This document shows, in pieces, positions 33,912-47,300 of a stretch of 64,000 nucleotides of DNA. The stretch comes from Glossina fuscipes (Eukaryota; Arthropoda; Insecta; Diptera; Glossinidae). The first letter of the stretch is position 1. Each line of letters begins with the position of its first letter. A program made the translations under genes and the position numbers. Under the pieces are notes generated by a model. It saw nothing but the letters and a program-made list of their open reading frames with translations. It did no database searches and was not told where the DNA came from. The DNA is taken from the NCBI RefSeq assembly GCF_014805625.2, contig NW_023998440.1, positions 1,462,621-1,526,620 of the forward strand. Reading direction: 5' to 3'.

Positions 33912-34403
33912 AAAGTAAGGAAATTATTTTCGATCGGGACCGAAACTTTTATGCCCTTAAGTGTTATCCTAAAAAAGACAAAACAAGGAAAATAACTAAA
34001 TTTTCATCGTCTGAGGCTGAATTTTTTTATTTTCAAAATGAAACTTTTTGTCGCAATGGCACATTGGCCTTGTAGGCGTGTCTTTTGAGAGGTTTAGGTC
34101 GCTTCCAAATACTTTTGTAAATTTGTATTCGATGTATTCAGTTTTGCTAATAGGAGAATGTTTAACACATACAGATACTACACAATTGGTCAGGTGGAGA
34201 AATGGACAGACGAACACTCGGACATGCTTAGATGCATTTCAAATTTAAGACTGGTCCACAATTTATAAACTCTACGGGGGCAGACGAACACACGGTCAGA
34301 TGGGTGATTGGGCAGACGGACATACGTAAATCGACAGAAAATTTGATGCTAATCATAAAAATACACACTTTGTGGGATCTCTGAAGCCCCCTTCTGGACA
34401 TTG
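33912..34403 (+). mobile_element. family 2 repeat, near full length
   Basis: It starts AAAAGTAAGGAAATTATTTTCG and GGACCGAAACTTTTATGCCC, continues with GGCCTTGTAGGCGTGTC and several GGACAGACGAAC / GGGCAGACGGACATAC blocks. It ends AAATCGACAG ... CTGAAGCCCCCTTCTGG. The order matches the general fly repeat (AAGTAAGG..., GTGGGCGTGG, GACGGACATGGCTAAATCGACT, CTCCTTCTG). The short frames on both strands here are part of it. Confidence 0.55.
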
Positions 34404-35796
34404 CAAAGAAAAAAAAAATTTTTTCTATGCTGATGGTCAGTCCGTCAGTGTTGCTTTACGTAGCTGCTTAAATGTATGTGCTCTGTTTAAAGTTATTACC
34501 GTTATTGCGACTCAAGGTCCATAGTGGATTTATACATAATAAATGCCTTTGTCGTAGATGACGATGGCGATCCCAAGCTTAAACAAGAAAATTTACCTTC
34601 TTTGTTTTTATATAAAATAAACAAAAACGCAAAAGAAGCATATTTTAAAAAAACCTTTGCATGAATTTGTCTTTTTCAAGTGTTATAAGCCGAAAATTTC
34701 ATCAGTAGTTTATTTACTTTTACTAAATTTTTTTAAAATTCTTGAAGTTGGTAAATAGTGCGGATATAGTTTACTTAGGCAATATACCTAAAATATATGT
34801 ATATATCAAAAAAGTCAAGGTAATTTTGCTGCAGTATAGGAAGCAGAAAGTGCTTTGTTACTATTTTATAGTGCTGCTACACGGTAACTTGTTTTAGTTA
34901 ATGACATTTAAATTGAACAAGCATCCGTGTTCCTAATGATAATATTTTATGAGAACGTTATTGGGTAACATATTTGAACAAAGATCTTTCTAATAAATTT
35001 TCCATAGTTTCCGAAGTTTGTAGTCATTAGTGTTAGAGGCTTATTAATTGCTGATAAATTTACATAAAAACATCCCTCGGCCTGATCCCACATTATATAA
35101 CATGAACATTGCTTCTATGTATAAATTAAATATATTTGCCGTTACATTGAATTTCTGCACAGATACATAACACAATAAACTTGAGGACCCTGCAGTGAGA
35201 ATTCCAACATATGTCTGAACATTGCTTAACTGCATGCAAATAGTAACAGTTCATGACAAAATCACTGCAAATAACCTGTATATCTTACTTTCCATTCCCT
35301 TGCTCCTATTTACAGGCAACTTTTTGAACACTCGCTAAATATTCTGCGGACTTTGGCAGATAAGAATCATAAAAGCTAAGTCACATTTGCAAATAATTTT
35401 TCTTTATCTCACTTGTTCTAAAACGTTCCAAAACAGAAGATTTGCTTTGGAGCTATAAACTCTGAAGGAATGCGATTGCAGAATGTGCTTACGACTCATT
35501 ACTTATTAATTATGAACTTAACAATGTCTTTGAAATTATTTTGGGAATGGCGTTAAGAAAAACTTGTGCTAACTCTTTACTTCAATCTCTTCTTTAGTTT
35601 AGTCATCTTACAATCTCTTCTCTTCTCTCGTCTTTATAAGAGGACCTCACCCACATTGCTTTTACGCCCATCGGATGTTATTGCATAAAATTATCTGCCG
35701 AAAATCGTGGGCATATCATATACGTTCTCAAACGACTTCTGCGGCCATTGAGCAAGAGAATATATGTTATGTCACGTATCGTTATGTCTCGTACAC
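34404..35796. other. no gene seen
   Basis: AT-rich unique sequence; no frame with recognisable content. Confidence 0.5.
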
Positions 35797-36050
35797 ACAG
35801 ATTGGCAGACAGATGGACAGATTGATAGGCAAACTGATGGGCGAATCGACTCACGCACAGATATATGAATAGGGCGATGGGAAGCGAGATGAGCAAAGAT
35901 ATGGGCAGCACGATGAGAAAATAAATGGATAAAACGATAGATTGGAAGATGGGCAGACAGGTTGGCAGATTTGTGAAAAGATGGGGCAGACTGGTGAGGG
36001 AAGTTGTGAGCACACGTGTTGGTGCATAGTAACTGGGCAGATGCATTTAG
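35797..36050. repeat. degenerate GATG/GACA minisatellite
   Basis: Tetranucleotide-like units GGCA-GACA-GATG-GGCG are repeated with variation for about 250 bases (for example GATTGGCAGACAGATGGACAG, GATGGGCAGACAGGTTGGCAG). The absence of stops makes frames of 65-122 codons on both strands, rich in His, Ser, Ile and Leu on the minus strand. These are by-products of the repeat, not genes. The unit resembles the GACGGAC/GGGCAGAC blocks of family 2. Confidence 0.8.
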
Positions 36051-39000
36051 ATTACTTTTAGTAAAGTGAACCGAACAAATCATTCGAACTTTGTTATTTT
36101 CCGTATCCGAATAAATGATTTACATTGTCATTCTCTTCCTTCGGAAGTGTAATTCAGATAAGTGTCTGGCGGACAAGTTCCTTTCTTTCGTAATTAAATA
36201 TTCTTCTGCCGTTTGATTTCGAAGGAAATCAAAATTCAGTCCGGCTGTAGTTGAAATAAACAAAACGTACGTATGGAATTATTGGTCGCTCTTTTTTGAT
36301 TCCATATAACACGGTACGGATGTTCGGCTTAAATCAGTAGCACTATTTTCTTTCAGTCAATGTGGACTTGGACGAGTATATTTTAGTCTCGCGTTTTACC
36401 AGCAAAATGCTAGTCCTGTTCATTCACTTGAATCACTTAAGTGCAGCGTACTAAAGAAACGACTTTTCAAACGATATTTGTTCTCAGCGAAGGTTTGCAG
36501 TTATTTTGCCCTTCAGAGTGCACTTGTGTACAAGCAAATATCACTTTATATTTGTGGTTTTCGCAGTAAACATTTCTACGAACTGGCTGCCGTCACCTAC
36601 ACATCTAATCTACCGTCCGACAGTTAAGGATAAAAACTGCTTTAGTTTCAGTGGCATAAAGGCTTTTCTATATACAGAAACTAGAAACGAGAAACAATAA
36701 TAAACAACGCAGGCTAAATGCTAATTATCCTTTATCGTATTCTTAGGTTGTCGTTATATGCTACAACTGAAAATCTGTCTATAGCATATTCGCTCATTTT
36801 ATTTTAGCCAACCATGGTTATTAAGGCAAACATTATTTGCATATTATTGTTGTTTTCTTTCTAGTAGATATGTTGTTACTGTTACTGTTGACTCTTGGTC
36901 AGCAAACTGAAATATTATTTTTGGTGTATGCCTTCATTGGTTATGGAAACGTAAATGTTACTCTTAGCATATCAATGTCTATTGACTTTAGAACGGTATA
37001 AAAGAAAAAAATGTAATTTTGTTATTATTTTGTTGATGGCTTCTTTCAAACCTTTAACAATCTAAACAAAACGTATTCCCTTAAAGAAAAAAATTTCGAA
37101 AAGTCTGATAAAGACAGCAAATGATTTCTATTGTTAAAGAACGAAATGCAACGTAGTACAGATAGTACTTGCGCATGTTCTTCTTAAGGATTCACGCGTC
37201 CTATAGAGAGCTAATTTTTTACTCAAGCCTTTCGATTACAAGAACACAAGGCAGGAAAAATGTAGTCAAAACATCAGTATATTTTCTTAAGAGGTAACGA
37301 TCGTCGGGCTTTACAACACGAAAATTATCTCCGTTTACCTTAGATCAAACGTAACTGATAGTTAAGCCAATTTTTTCGCCTTCCTCCAGGCCCTATTGCA
37401 AGGTCTTTTCCTAGAATGCCACAAAATTTGTAGTAGACTTTCTGTTTGACTGTCTATTCCCTTGAAATTTCAATATCAAGGTTACTTATTTCCCTGTCTA
37501 TGGCAGCTAAGTTCGAGAAGTCATACATTCGCGATCTCCGCAGCGACGTTCTAAAATGCTTTGATAGTGCGGCTTGGGCTTTCATGGTCATTGTCCACAT
37601 CACTTGATTATTATGACTCGTTACATTTTACATTACTGCATTTGACGGATTAAAAGTCAAGAGTTTCTGTCGAAAATATATATTTATCTTATCTAATGGA
37701 AACGCGGTGTTCGGAAGCTTATCCGGATCATTAATTTACTTGGCAATGTGCGGACATATACCTGCTTTATAAAGTAGTCTCGCTATCCATTAAACTCACG
37801 GCGCAGTACATCGGTTTCTCACATTTCGAACTCTATACATACCCATAGAGAGGATTGACAAGACCGCAACTTCTGAGTAAATTGGTCAACGAACGAGATT
37901 TGTTTGTCGGTAGTAAATTCAAACTATAAAATTCCTAACAGAATAGAAAATCTTTTATCACAATATATGTAACATTATCGGTTTTGGCTAAGCGATAAAA
38001 TAAGTTAAATATTTTAATGCCTTTTACAATTTACTTTATACGTAAAGCTGCTACGACTGCTTTTATTTTAAATTGATTTCCATAAGCTTTTCATTTTCAT
38101 TTTATTATCCAACAACCTAACGCCTTTTATGGCAAATTTGTTTCTAATGTGTTTTGCTTTTTCTCAATTATTTGCAATACACAATAGTGTTCATAGCCAA
38201 AAATGGCTTCATTCTGAATACAATGCTATCTCTCTCTCTCTCTCTCTTTCTCACTCTCCGTTATCTGTGTTGAAATGGCATAAACTAAAATATCGAAAAG
38301 TGTAGTAGAGTGCGGTGCGGTTTACATAAAAGAAGAACAGCATGAACATGAATAACATGGTGAGAAACTAGATATGCTGGGATCGATTTTGTTAATACGC
38401 AGTAGAATTTTACTCACACCACATTGCAGAACATACGTGACCTACCAAGATAACACCATTTGATCTGAAACATAATACGAATGTCACTTAAAGACTATAG
38501 TTTGCTATTCGTAGCAGATATTGGTCTGAAAAAGGATACAAATATTTCCGAGGATCAGCTAACAATGGCGACTGTAAAAAGAAACCTGAGCGGGTACCTT
38601 ATAGTTGAATTTTAGGCATTGAGGTGTCGGACATCAAAACCTCCTCAAAAGGGGAAAGAAGCTTTCCCAGTTGTGTTACACCTAATAAAACCAGTGATAG
38701 ACTGTATTTTCAAGTAAGTAAAGGGTATGTTAAGTTCACGACGAATATGTACACCATGATCCTTGTTGGCTTTCCTTATCAAGTTTTATCATTATTGTCA
38801 TATATTTGCCATAATAATGTATTTTAAAAAATACTTTTGTCATTTTGTCAAGCTCTTCATTATAATCTAATGCCACATTACATACACTTGTGTTTGACGA
38901 ATGTACGAGTATACCGTTAAGGAGGGGCACAGAGTTGACTGGTCAAGCAAAGTTAAATAACCTTGACGCTTCCGTGTTTCAAACGAGAAGAAGAATGTCT

Positions 39001-39056
39001 TATTATAACCATGATGTACACACACAATTCACGCAGTTCTACATAAAGTTATTAGT
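36051..39056. other. no gene; (CT)n tract
   Basis: AT-rich sequence with (CT)n at 38229-38248, a possible GAGA-factor binding tract in flies. Frames at 36506-36700 and 38624-39096 are short and featureless. Confidence 0.5.
38229..38248. repeat. (CT)n microsatellite
   Basis: Pure CT dinucleotide run. On the minus strand it is (GA)n, the type of sequence bound by GAGA factor in flies; whether it acts here is unknown. Confidence 0.9.
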
Positions 39057-39710
39057 TCACCTTGGGCTGCAATTTCTTATATCAAACAGTGTGTAACACT
39101 CCATAATGACTGGCAAGAGCGACCCACCTTTTATTCTACCGATGGACTCAGAATTGTTTCCTGAACTCATTTAATTTTGTCTGTCTGCCTCTCCGTCTAT
39201 CCGCCTATTGTTTGCCCGTGTATTAGTGCGTTCAACCGAAAACTGCGAATATTTAAACAAAATGGGATACACTGACACATTTTTGCCCAAGGACGAACGA
39301 CTTGGACAGCTCCTCATCTAGTATTTCTTTTTTGGAAAGATACCTAAGTAATACTCATTGGGCGTACTAAATTCAAAAACTGGATCGAATGGTCAAATTA
39401 TTTGTTCCTACAAACATAACCGATCCTATGAAAAGTATGCTTTTATAAGGCAAAAGAAATTTGTCCGTATTAGTAATTTGATTTAATAATTGACTGACCA
39501 TAATTTGGACCGCCTAAGCTTATATTTTTTATTTAGTCTCCATACCCTAGAAGGAGGTCCTCCTAAAGGACAGCTATAAAATACCAACAAATCGTTTATT
39601 TTAGTTTAATTTTAGACTAATAAGCCCTTTGCTCCACTTATATAATAGCGAAATGTATGAGAGAGAACATGAGAAGAAGGTATTGAGTGAAGTGATGTAG
39701 GATATTTTAT
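39057..39710 (+). mobile_element. family 1 repeat, near full length (copy 8)
   Basis: Diverged left edge (CACCTTGGGCTGCAATTTC), then GTGTGTAACACTCC, GACCCACCTTTTATTCTACC, TGTCTGTCTGCCTCTCCG, TTGCCCAAGGACGAACGAC. The right edge is GAGTGAAGTGATGTAGGATATTTTATG. The right-hand motif is very close to that of copy 1. Confidence 0.68.
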
Positions 39711-42185
39711 GTAATATTGTAGGATATTTTACTTCTTTCAATAAACAGCCTAACACGGAGAGAACATTGATTTTTCAGGCTACAAAGTAGTAAGAACCTA
39801 GTAGATGAGATTATAGATTATAAGAACCATCAACATTTTGACTTATTGGTCTTCATTCTCTGTAACTTACTATAAAAATTCAAAGCTTGAAAGGCCTTAA
39901 AAAATTAATAAATCAATCGCGCTTTCTCAACCAGCATTCATACGAATCCACATCAGTCTCTCCTGAACGGAATTGTTTTGGAAATCATATGACTTATATA
40001 CCGTGTACAGTTCATTTAAGGGTAAGCTGATTGTCAATTCACATCTTCTCCCACTTTAGGGATGCCAATCACGTTTGCTAGCCGACTTTAGCTGTGATAA
40101 CATCTGCCTCAGTTTAATTTTCCCAAATACGTTTGATATTGTTGTCAAGCCTACGCGACTGGACACGACACATATGTTCCACAATTTGACCATAGCTTTC
40201 TTGTTTTGCAGTCGGTTTAAACTGCTTCTGTCGAAATTACAGCACATTGCTTCGATATAATTAGACCCGTGCACTTCGTAACAATTGCAAAAGCACAGTT
40301 AAAAATTCAGACATTAGACATAGTAAGCTTAATTTCGATTATGAGGGAACAAAGTGTGCGAGATAATAGATACGTTTGATTCATATGAATGAATATTTTT
40401 CCATGGCTTGGCCGTACAGTTTCCTTTAAACTTAAGCCTTAGAATTTATTTCTCTGGCTAATTAAATAATAATATTTATTTCGGAAAATCTTAAAAAAAA
40501 GGGACAAATTAGTTATACACTCAGTGTGGACTCATGATTCGTCGAATACTCGATTCTGGCAGTCTTCTGAAATGCCTTTGAATAAATTCGTTATCTAGCA
40601 CATAAATGACTTTGTTAGCATCTTAATTAGACATCCTTATGGAAAAATTTGTTTGGTGTGAGAGCTGTATCTATTTCTCTCTTCTGGCTTCAGCTCAAAA
40701 GCAGCGTAAATGGAGTTGGTAGCAGGATAGGACCAGGCTACTGACGGAATTCGCATCAAAACGCACTCGAAAGAGGTATTCTTTACAGAGTTTTGTCCAT
40801 TTCGAACGACGAACTAGTTGCCGACAAAGACTCAATTGAGTTCGATCTTAAAAACCGCAATTAATTCATCATTTTTCGAGAATTTATTGATGCCTTATGC
40901 TTTTTCGAACTATATACCGAAGAATTGGTAATTAGAAATGTACGGGTGACATGTGAACGGAGATTTTAAACTTTTCGAACAAAATATTTTTCTGCAATTG
41001 TTTCTTAAGTCAGTTGTTGATCGCCAATTCGCGGCGTCAACTGATACGCTAATGAAAATACATACACAGAGACGGCACATTAGATGCCAATGTCAGCGAC
41101 GGTGGTAACAGGGGCTGATTGATAATGACAAGCAGCGAACTTAGTCAGCGATGTTGTTCAACTTAGAAGCAACCAATGCAATCGAAATCGACAAAAAATA
41201 TTTGAAATTCAATTTTTTGTGCAACATAAGGAATCTTGGTAGGTGATTTACATACAATCAGTTAGACTGCTATGAACGGACCTTGCTCAAACCATCTCGA
41301 CATATTCAGCTTAAATATAAAGATCGGAATTATTTATTTATCGGTATATATTTAAAGCAGATAGCAAGCAATTCGTGGTCTTATGAAACGAAAAAATATT
41401 TGCGGTTCACAAAATTTCCTATAAATCTCATAAGTTATTAAATTGATGAATGCTTCCCTTGGAGTTCGCTTATTGACAGATTCATTGCTAGGTTAATATA
41501 GAATTTTGCCAAACTTTCTGGTATACACAGAGAAGTAAAGTGGTTTTTTAAGGCTGTACGTACGTTGAAAGAGCGGTTCTCAAGTCCACATGCCCAGGTT
41601 CGATCTATGGTGTATCGGACTTTCGCTTGCACAGACTTGGCTGAGATTTCGTGCTAGTTAAGTTTTCTAGTTCGAAGTGACTGTCACTATAGCTGTAAGG
41701 TAAGAAGAAGTGTTTATGAATTTAATAAATGGAGTTGGGTTGTGAGTTTAACGTACGTTTTACGTCCTTTGAAACTATTCATAGCATTCCAATTGACATT
41801 TTGAATAAATAAGAAAATTCATTGAAGGAGGTGCATATCACAACTTAATCTACTCATTAAACCTATAAAATATGATTGAGCGCGAGTTTAGTTGTGAAGA
41901 GAAAGACTCCGTCGCAGTCGATAAAATCAACTTTTAAATGTTTTGCTTATCACATAATACTTAAACGCAGACCACAATCACTGTAGAGAACTGTTTGACA
42001 TCATTTATGCTATTGACATATAACTCTATACAGATATATTTCACATAATTAGACACACAATGAAGACTGAATAATTATCAAATATATTACATAGCATGTC
42101 CAGCCACATAATTTCAACAATGCGTTAAGAAAAAAGTACCAACAACAACAATAATGCATTTATTTATGAATTCCTTCCTTCTTGC
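39711..42185. other. no gene seen
   Basis: AT-rich unique sequence. Overlapping frames at 40056-40274 on both strands and 41438-41632 (-) have no recognisable motif. Confidence 0.5.
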
Positions 42186-42226
42186 GTCTTTTTTTTTTTT
42201 TTTCTTTTTCTTTTTTTTTCTTTCTT
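42186..42226. repeat. poly(T) with scattered C
   Basis: Pyrimidine tract of roughly 40 bases, mostly T. Confidence 0.85.
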
Positions 42227-42959
42227 GGATGATATTAAATTAAAATTTATAAAGATAGACTTATGCAACCACAACATACCATACTTGTGTGTAGTCTGCA
42301 AGAAACCATAAACAAAAAGTTACTTACACAAGTACTACCAGTAAGTACTACGATAGCTACTAGTGCCTCCGTTTCTCAAAGCTCTAAAACATACGAGCAA
42401 AACAAAGAATTGTTTTGAGAACCAAAAATCGTATGAATCTCCTTGGCCACGATACTTGAATTGTTTGCCATATGTATCTAAAAGAAGAGGCTTTGTGGTA
42501 AAATGCACAATAATTTTTTCTTGTGCTTTAAAGTCAACCTGATCATGTTGTCTGTGCTAATAAAGTTAAACATAAGTTAAAGCAAGAAAGTAAAATAAGA
42601 GAAAAACGTAAGAAAAAAAAAAAAAGAAAAGGAAACCGCGTGGTTTCAAACAATAACCATATAACTTTACCTATATTTATACAGACATTTTCAAAAAGTA
42701 TACACACATACCCATATTTATATGGAGAAGCGAGATACGATTCATACACATAAACATATGAACACAATTTAAGTCACTAATTGAACGCTTTACTTGACAC
42801 ATCAAATAAATCACACAATTTCTGGAACGAACGAGAATAGAACGTTGATGTTACTGGGCACCACGCAAGGCTGGCTGGCTATATAGTAGTGTAGTAGCGT
42901 AGGCCCATACTTATAACTGAGCATTGGCATTTCTTTGTTAAAGCACTTACTATTTTTCC

Positions 42960-43320
42960 AACAGCAGCAGCAGCCGCAATAACAAAAACAACACATCTTT
43001 GGCAACTTTCCCGAGTAACATACTGTGCGTTTGTGTGTGCATTTGCTTAGTTGTGTCAATTTTATGTTTAAAGCTAAGACGCGCCACAAAGTGTACTTGT
43101 TGTTGATGCTCATGACGGCACCGCTAACAACAAAACAACACCAAACACAAAACAACAATAAGCCGTTTAAGAAAAAAGAAAAAAAAAAAAAAAAAAATGC
43201 TGAAAACAGAGGCTCTTCCTCGATGATACTGCTGCTGATCATGATGATATTGATGATGATGACGACAATGGTCATGATGATGATGTTGATGAGGACAAAG
43301 ACAATGGATGCAAGGTGCAT
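42960..43320. repeat. simple-sequence cluster: (CAG)n, A-run, (GAT)n
   Basis: CAGCAGCAGCAG at about 42963-42974, A-rich tracts around 43170-43197, and a degenerate (GAT/ATG)n stretch from about 43220 to 43300. Together they remove stop codons and create the long frame at 43025-43858 (277 codons, Met/Lys/Ile-rich) and the 169-codon minus frame at 42811-43320. Neither has a domain or signal of a real gene. Confidence 0.7.
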
Positions 43321-43859
43321 TGCTGTTGTGGTACTTGTTGATTCACGTCCGTTTCGCGTTTCTTATAAGTTTATGCCAATAATATCCCATAAAATATTGG
43401 AACTGTACAATAGGCCAACCTCTCAGCAAACAAAAACTATTGAGCTCTTCAAAGAAGCACTCTTCTCCTTTCCCATTCTGCTCCCCTTCCCGAAAACAAA
43501 AGAAAAAAAGAAGCGTTATCGAAGAAGAAGAATGAACGACACCGAAAAAAGCTCTTCTACTATATTTATGAGGTTGGATTGTGGAAGCGACAAAAATAAA
43601 AAGCAAGAGAAATATCAACATTGTTGCTACTCTGTATGTAAAACGTGTATGCATTTATTGCTTTTGCTGACTGCATCAGAAAAAGAAGCCTTCAGCATTT
43701 GGTTAAGGACAAGAAAAAAGTGTTTGAATTTGCTAAAAATGGTTTTATTACCAAACATTACGATAAAGTATAAAAGCAAATGCTATTTAAGAATAAAGAG
43801 AGCCTTAAAAAGATACGAGAGAAGAATCGAAGAAAAATCTCATGAATTTATCCAATGAC

Positions 43860-44220
43860 AAGTGGATTAACACCGATTATAAAAGATATGAGATTGTTTT
43901 TCCTTTTTTTCCTTTTTTTTTTTTTATTCTATGTACGTCATATGAGGTTGAATTTTTGCTATAAAAAACTATTCGAATGAAGTCGGGAACAAATACAAAC
44001 ATTGCCCGGCAAAGTCGACCGTTTACAATTTTACATTATATTATTTGCTTTTCTAAAAGCGATTTTCGCCACCATTTTTTTTTTTCGTATCTCGGACTTT
44101 GCAAAGTAAGCTCTCATAAAAATGGTCCAATCCCAATTATTTTTAATAATGCTCTTCCTTAGTCTATTACACATGACTATATCAAACTTCGAAATTTACG
44201 AACTGTAAGTTGAAGGCTAG
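43860..44220. other. no gene seen
   Basis: AT-rich sequence with a T-run at about 43912-43926. Confidence 0.5.
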
Positions 44221-44382
44221 AATACATGGACAGACATCAGGCAGGATGATGGGAGGATGGTCAAGGAAGCTTAAATCCGATCGTTACAATGCAAGGGTTA
44301 ACTATTTGAAGTCCTTGACGCTGTTACAAATATCCGTATCAACTTCAAACGTCCCGCCCTACATACGGCGTAGGGTATAACG
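44221..44382 (+). mobile_element. family 2 repeat, 3' part
   Basis: ATACATGGACAGACATCAGG, TTAAATCCGATCG, GTTACAAATATCCG, and the end CGCCCTACATACGGCGTAGGGTATAA, a small inverted repeat closing with GGGTATAA as expected for the 3' end of this fly repeat. Confidence 0.5.
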
Positions 44383-47300
44383 ATTGCCAGCGCAGTGACT
44401 GCAAAGACTGTAATCTGTAGATATATAGAAATGCTTGTTCAGCCCCCGGTTCCACTAGGTCTCCAAATCTGCTACAACAGGCAAAAATTGTCAAGTTACG
44501 GTCTTTAACGGTTACTGACCTATTGCTCGATACAAATATAGGTCAGACTATTCCAGAAAGCCCAAGGAAGAAAACTCGAATCGGGAAACAACACGCCAAC
44601 AATTGCATTGGGTTAAGGCGGCGAGGTTCTTTCCAAGGCGAAAGCATCTTTCCAATTCCCTTTTAAATGCTACCTGTTCGCACCTTGCTGTATCTGTGCC
44701 CGAATACGACGCAACATAACTGTTATAACGGCACTACTGGAGTAGTAGTAGAGTAGGAGCAAATCAGAAAAAGTGGAGGTGTAGTCACATTATCGAAAGA
44801 TAAAAGAAACGAAACCCTGCGCCCAGTTAGTAAAAGTTAGTCGCTGGAAAAGATATTGCAAATGCTGTTACCCTTTTACCCTTTCCGTGTTAAGTGTGTC
44901 ACAAAAGATGCCATTAATTTTACTACAACTAAGCTAGCGTTTAAAAAGTAAGAGAAGAGCGATAAAAATGATAATATTAACTCAACTGCAAATCAAGGAA
45001 GTTTTGAGCTAAGAGAATTGGGCAGCTATTGCCTCTGACAAGCGACAACCAGATGCACGAGACCAAAACTAACAACTTCTGGATTGTGTTGAATTCATCA
45101 AATTGAAGGAGAGCTGTTAACTGTACGTAGCAAAAGGTTGATGGAAACTTTGCTCGAAAACAATGTGAATTTTTCAATTTTTTATTACACAAAATAATTT
45201 TATGTCAAACTTTCACTTTTACCTTTGCACTATAAAATATACTTTCAATCGATCATAGAAGATGGGTTGTGGTAACGAACGGTTGTGTTTGAGGTAAAAA
45301 CTGCAAGTGAAGGAAGAATTCATAGGTTCATAGAACGAAAAACTTATAACGCGAGAGTATTTTGCGAAACAGAGTTTTTCAACCCTTTCGTTTAGCATAA
45401 AGCATTAAGATTAGTTTAGATTGTAAAATTTGTGGTCAAAATGTCATTCGTAGAAATAATAAACTGTTTTCATCGTTCATCAAGAGAAGATGGTCATTAA
45501 ATTTCGCGGATTTGCATGGTATGGAAACGGTTATGGTCTCTATATACTTAGCGCTGCTGGGTCTCTGAATATTAGGAAGGATGCGTACATCCTGACATAT
45601 AGCGTTTCCAGGGCTTTCCGAGGGAATATTCAAACGAATTAAAACTGAGTGGGCCTCTTACTCTACGACGATGTGAATGTTCAAGGGGACTCATCTTCGG
45701 ACCAAGCGATTCCACGTTTCCTTCTCTTATCACGATCACCTATGGTTTGTGTACAGAATGTTTTGCCATCGGTATTGTGTTTTAATTAGGCATTATTTGA
45801 GTAGCAGAGTATTACCTGAGTTCCGATTATTCCCAACCAAAAGCGGGCCGCAGCCCACCGTTAAGTATCCTATAACGCTTCGCTTAATACTGTTACTTAC
45901 ACAACGAGTGTTCAAAAGAAGACGCTATACTAGGTATCATTGAAGAAGCGGTCCGCTCTGAACCAATGCTAATAATCTTTCGACCCTGCGCCAAAACAAG
46001 TGTCATAAGTTATGACCAAGAAGTTGAGTACAAGAAAACAAGACAAAGGGAGGAACAAAAGGACAGAGTGGCGCACAACGTCAGATCGATATCGTAAAAG
46101 GTTGGTCCATATTAATTCCTTCTGGGTGTTCCGTACATCCACACATATTTAATGTACACTTGTACAAGAAGTTCTTTAGTGTATAAAAAAATTAGGTTAG
46201 CATTCGAAGCCCTTGAGATATGAAACTGATCCGGAGGAAGAAATCTCGAGTCTCCGAGGTGATATTATTACACTGTTGCACTATATATGCACATAGCTCT
46301 ATTTGCGCTGCATTATTTGTTGGAATTTACTAATGATATATTGCGTAAAATGGCTTTAAGCCAACTTTCGTTATGTGCTTAAAAAGAGAGACAATTTCTA
46401 GATGTATGTTAAAGCCGAAACTCTTAGTCGGCAAAAACTGTAGTTTTATTTCTATAGCGAGCTGCACATATGTCAGGAGAACCATAATCGTCTGAAAACG
46501 TTCCGCGTAATGAGCAAATTTATGGGCAATTGATAATTTAGTGGTATTCGGAAACATTTATTATTTTTTCTTACTGTAGTCTCTATCCATATACGCGCAT
46601 GCATACACATACACTGAGCTTGAAAGCACCGTCAGACCATCGTTGCTGTTACTATTGGGCTGTTCATGACGATGATCAACGGTCGGAAGAAAGAACGCAA
46701 TATTTTGTGTATGCTTTTGCTCTGCGTATGTATGAATGAATCAATGTAATTACTCAAACATATGAGTTTCAATCAGTTTGCGTCTGTATTGAAGGACAAA
46801 CAAAAATTTATAAAGATGTGTTTGTAGATGTGTCGATGAAAACGAATTAAGTTTTTGTGCAGCATAAATAAATGCCGTTGTTGATAATGATGACGATGAC
46901 GGTGATGCTTTTCATATTATTGATTTCTTTTTGTTTTTTTATTAAAACCAATGAGGCGCAAATTGGATAAAAGTATTTTGGAGTTTTTTTTTTAATAAAT
47001 TTTGTGACATTTATAATAACTAATCTAAAATATATGGAGCTCTTGAAAGTGAAATGTTTGTTTTTCTTATAAAGACGATAAGACGACCTTTCTGATGAAT
47101 GACTTAAAATCCCGTGAATTTGCCTGACAATACTACAACCGATATGCTATAAATTTTCGACAATGCCGGTTTAAAATATTGCAAGTGTTAGTTTTCATAC
47201 ATTCTATATGGAACTAATTTAACAGCATTCAGGGTTTTCCGTAGTGATCAAAACAATTCACAGCGTAACTATTTCAGATTCGCTCCATCAATCTCCCTGC

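Noticed and set aside
35678..36083. Minus-strand frames of 103 and 122 codons
   Set aside because: They are readings of the GATG/GACA minisatellite, with repetitive composition (for example LPISLLISLPIALF).
42811..43320. 169-codon minus frame
   Set aside because: Poly-Phe, poly-Ile and Cys runs from simple repeats; no homology recognised.
43025..43858. 277-codon frame as a protein gene
   Set aside because: Composition is driven by A-runs and (GAT)n, with no domain, signal or splice context, so it is not annotated as a CDS.
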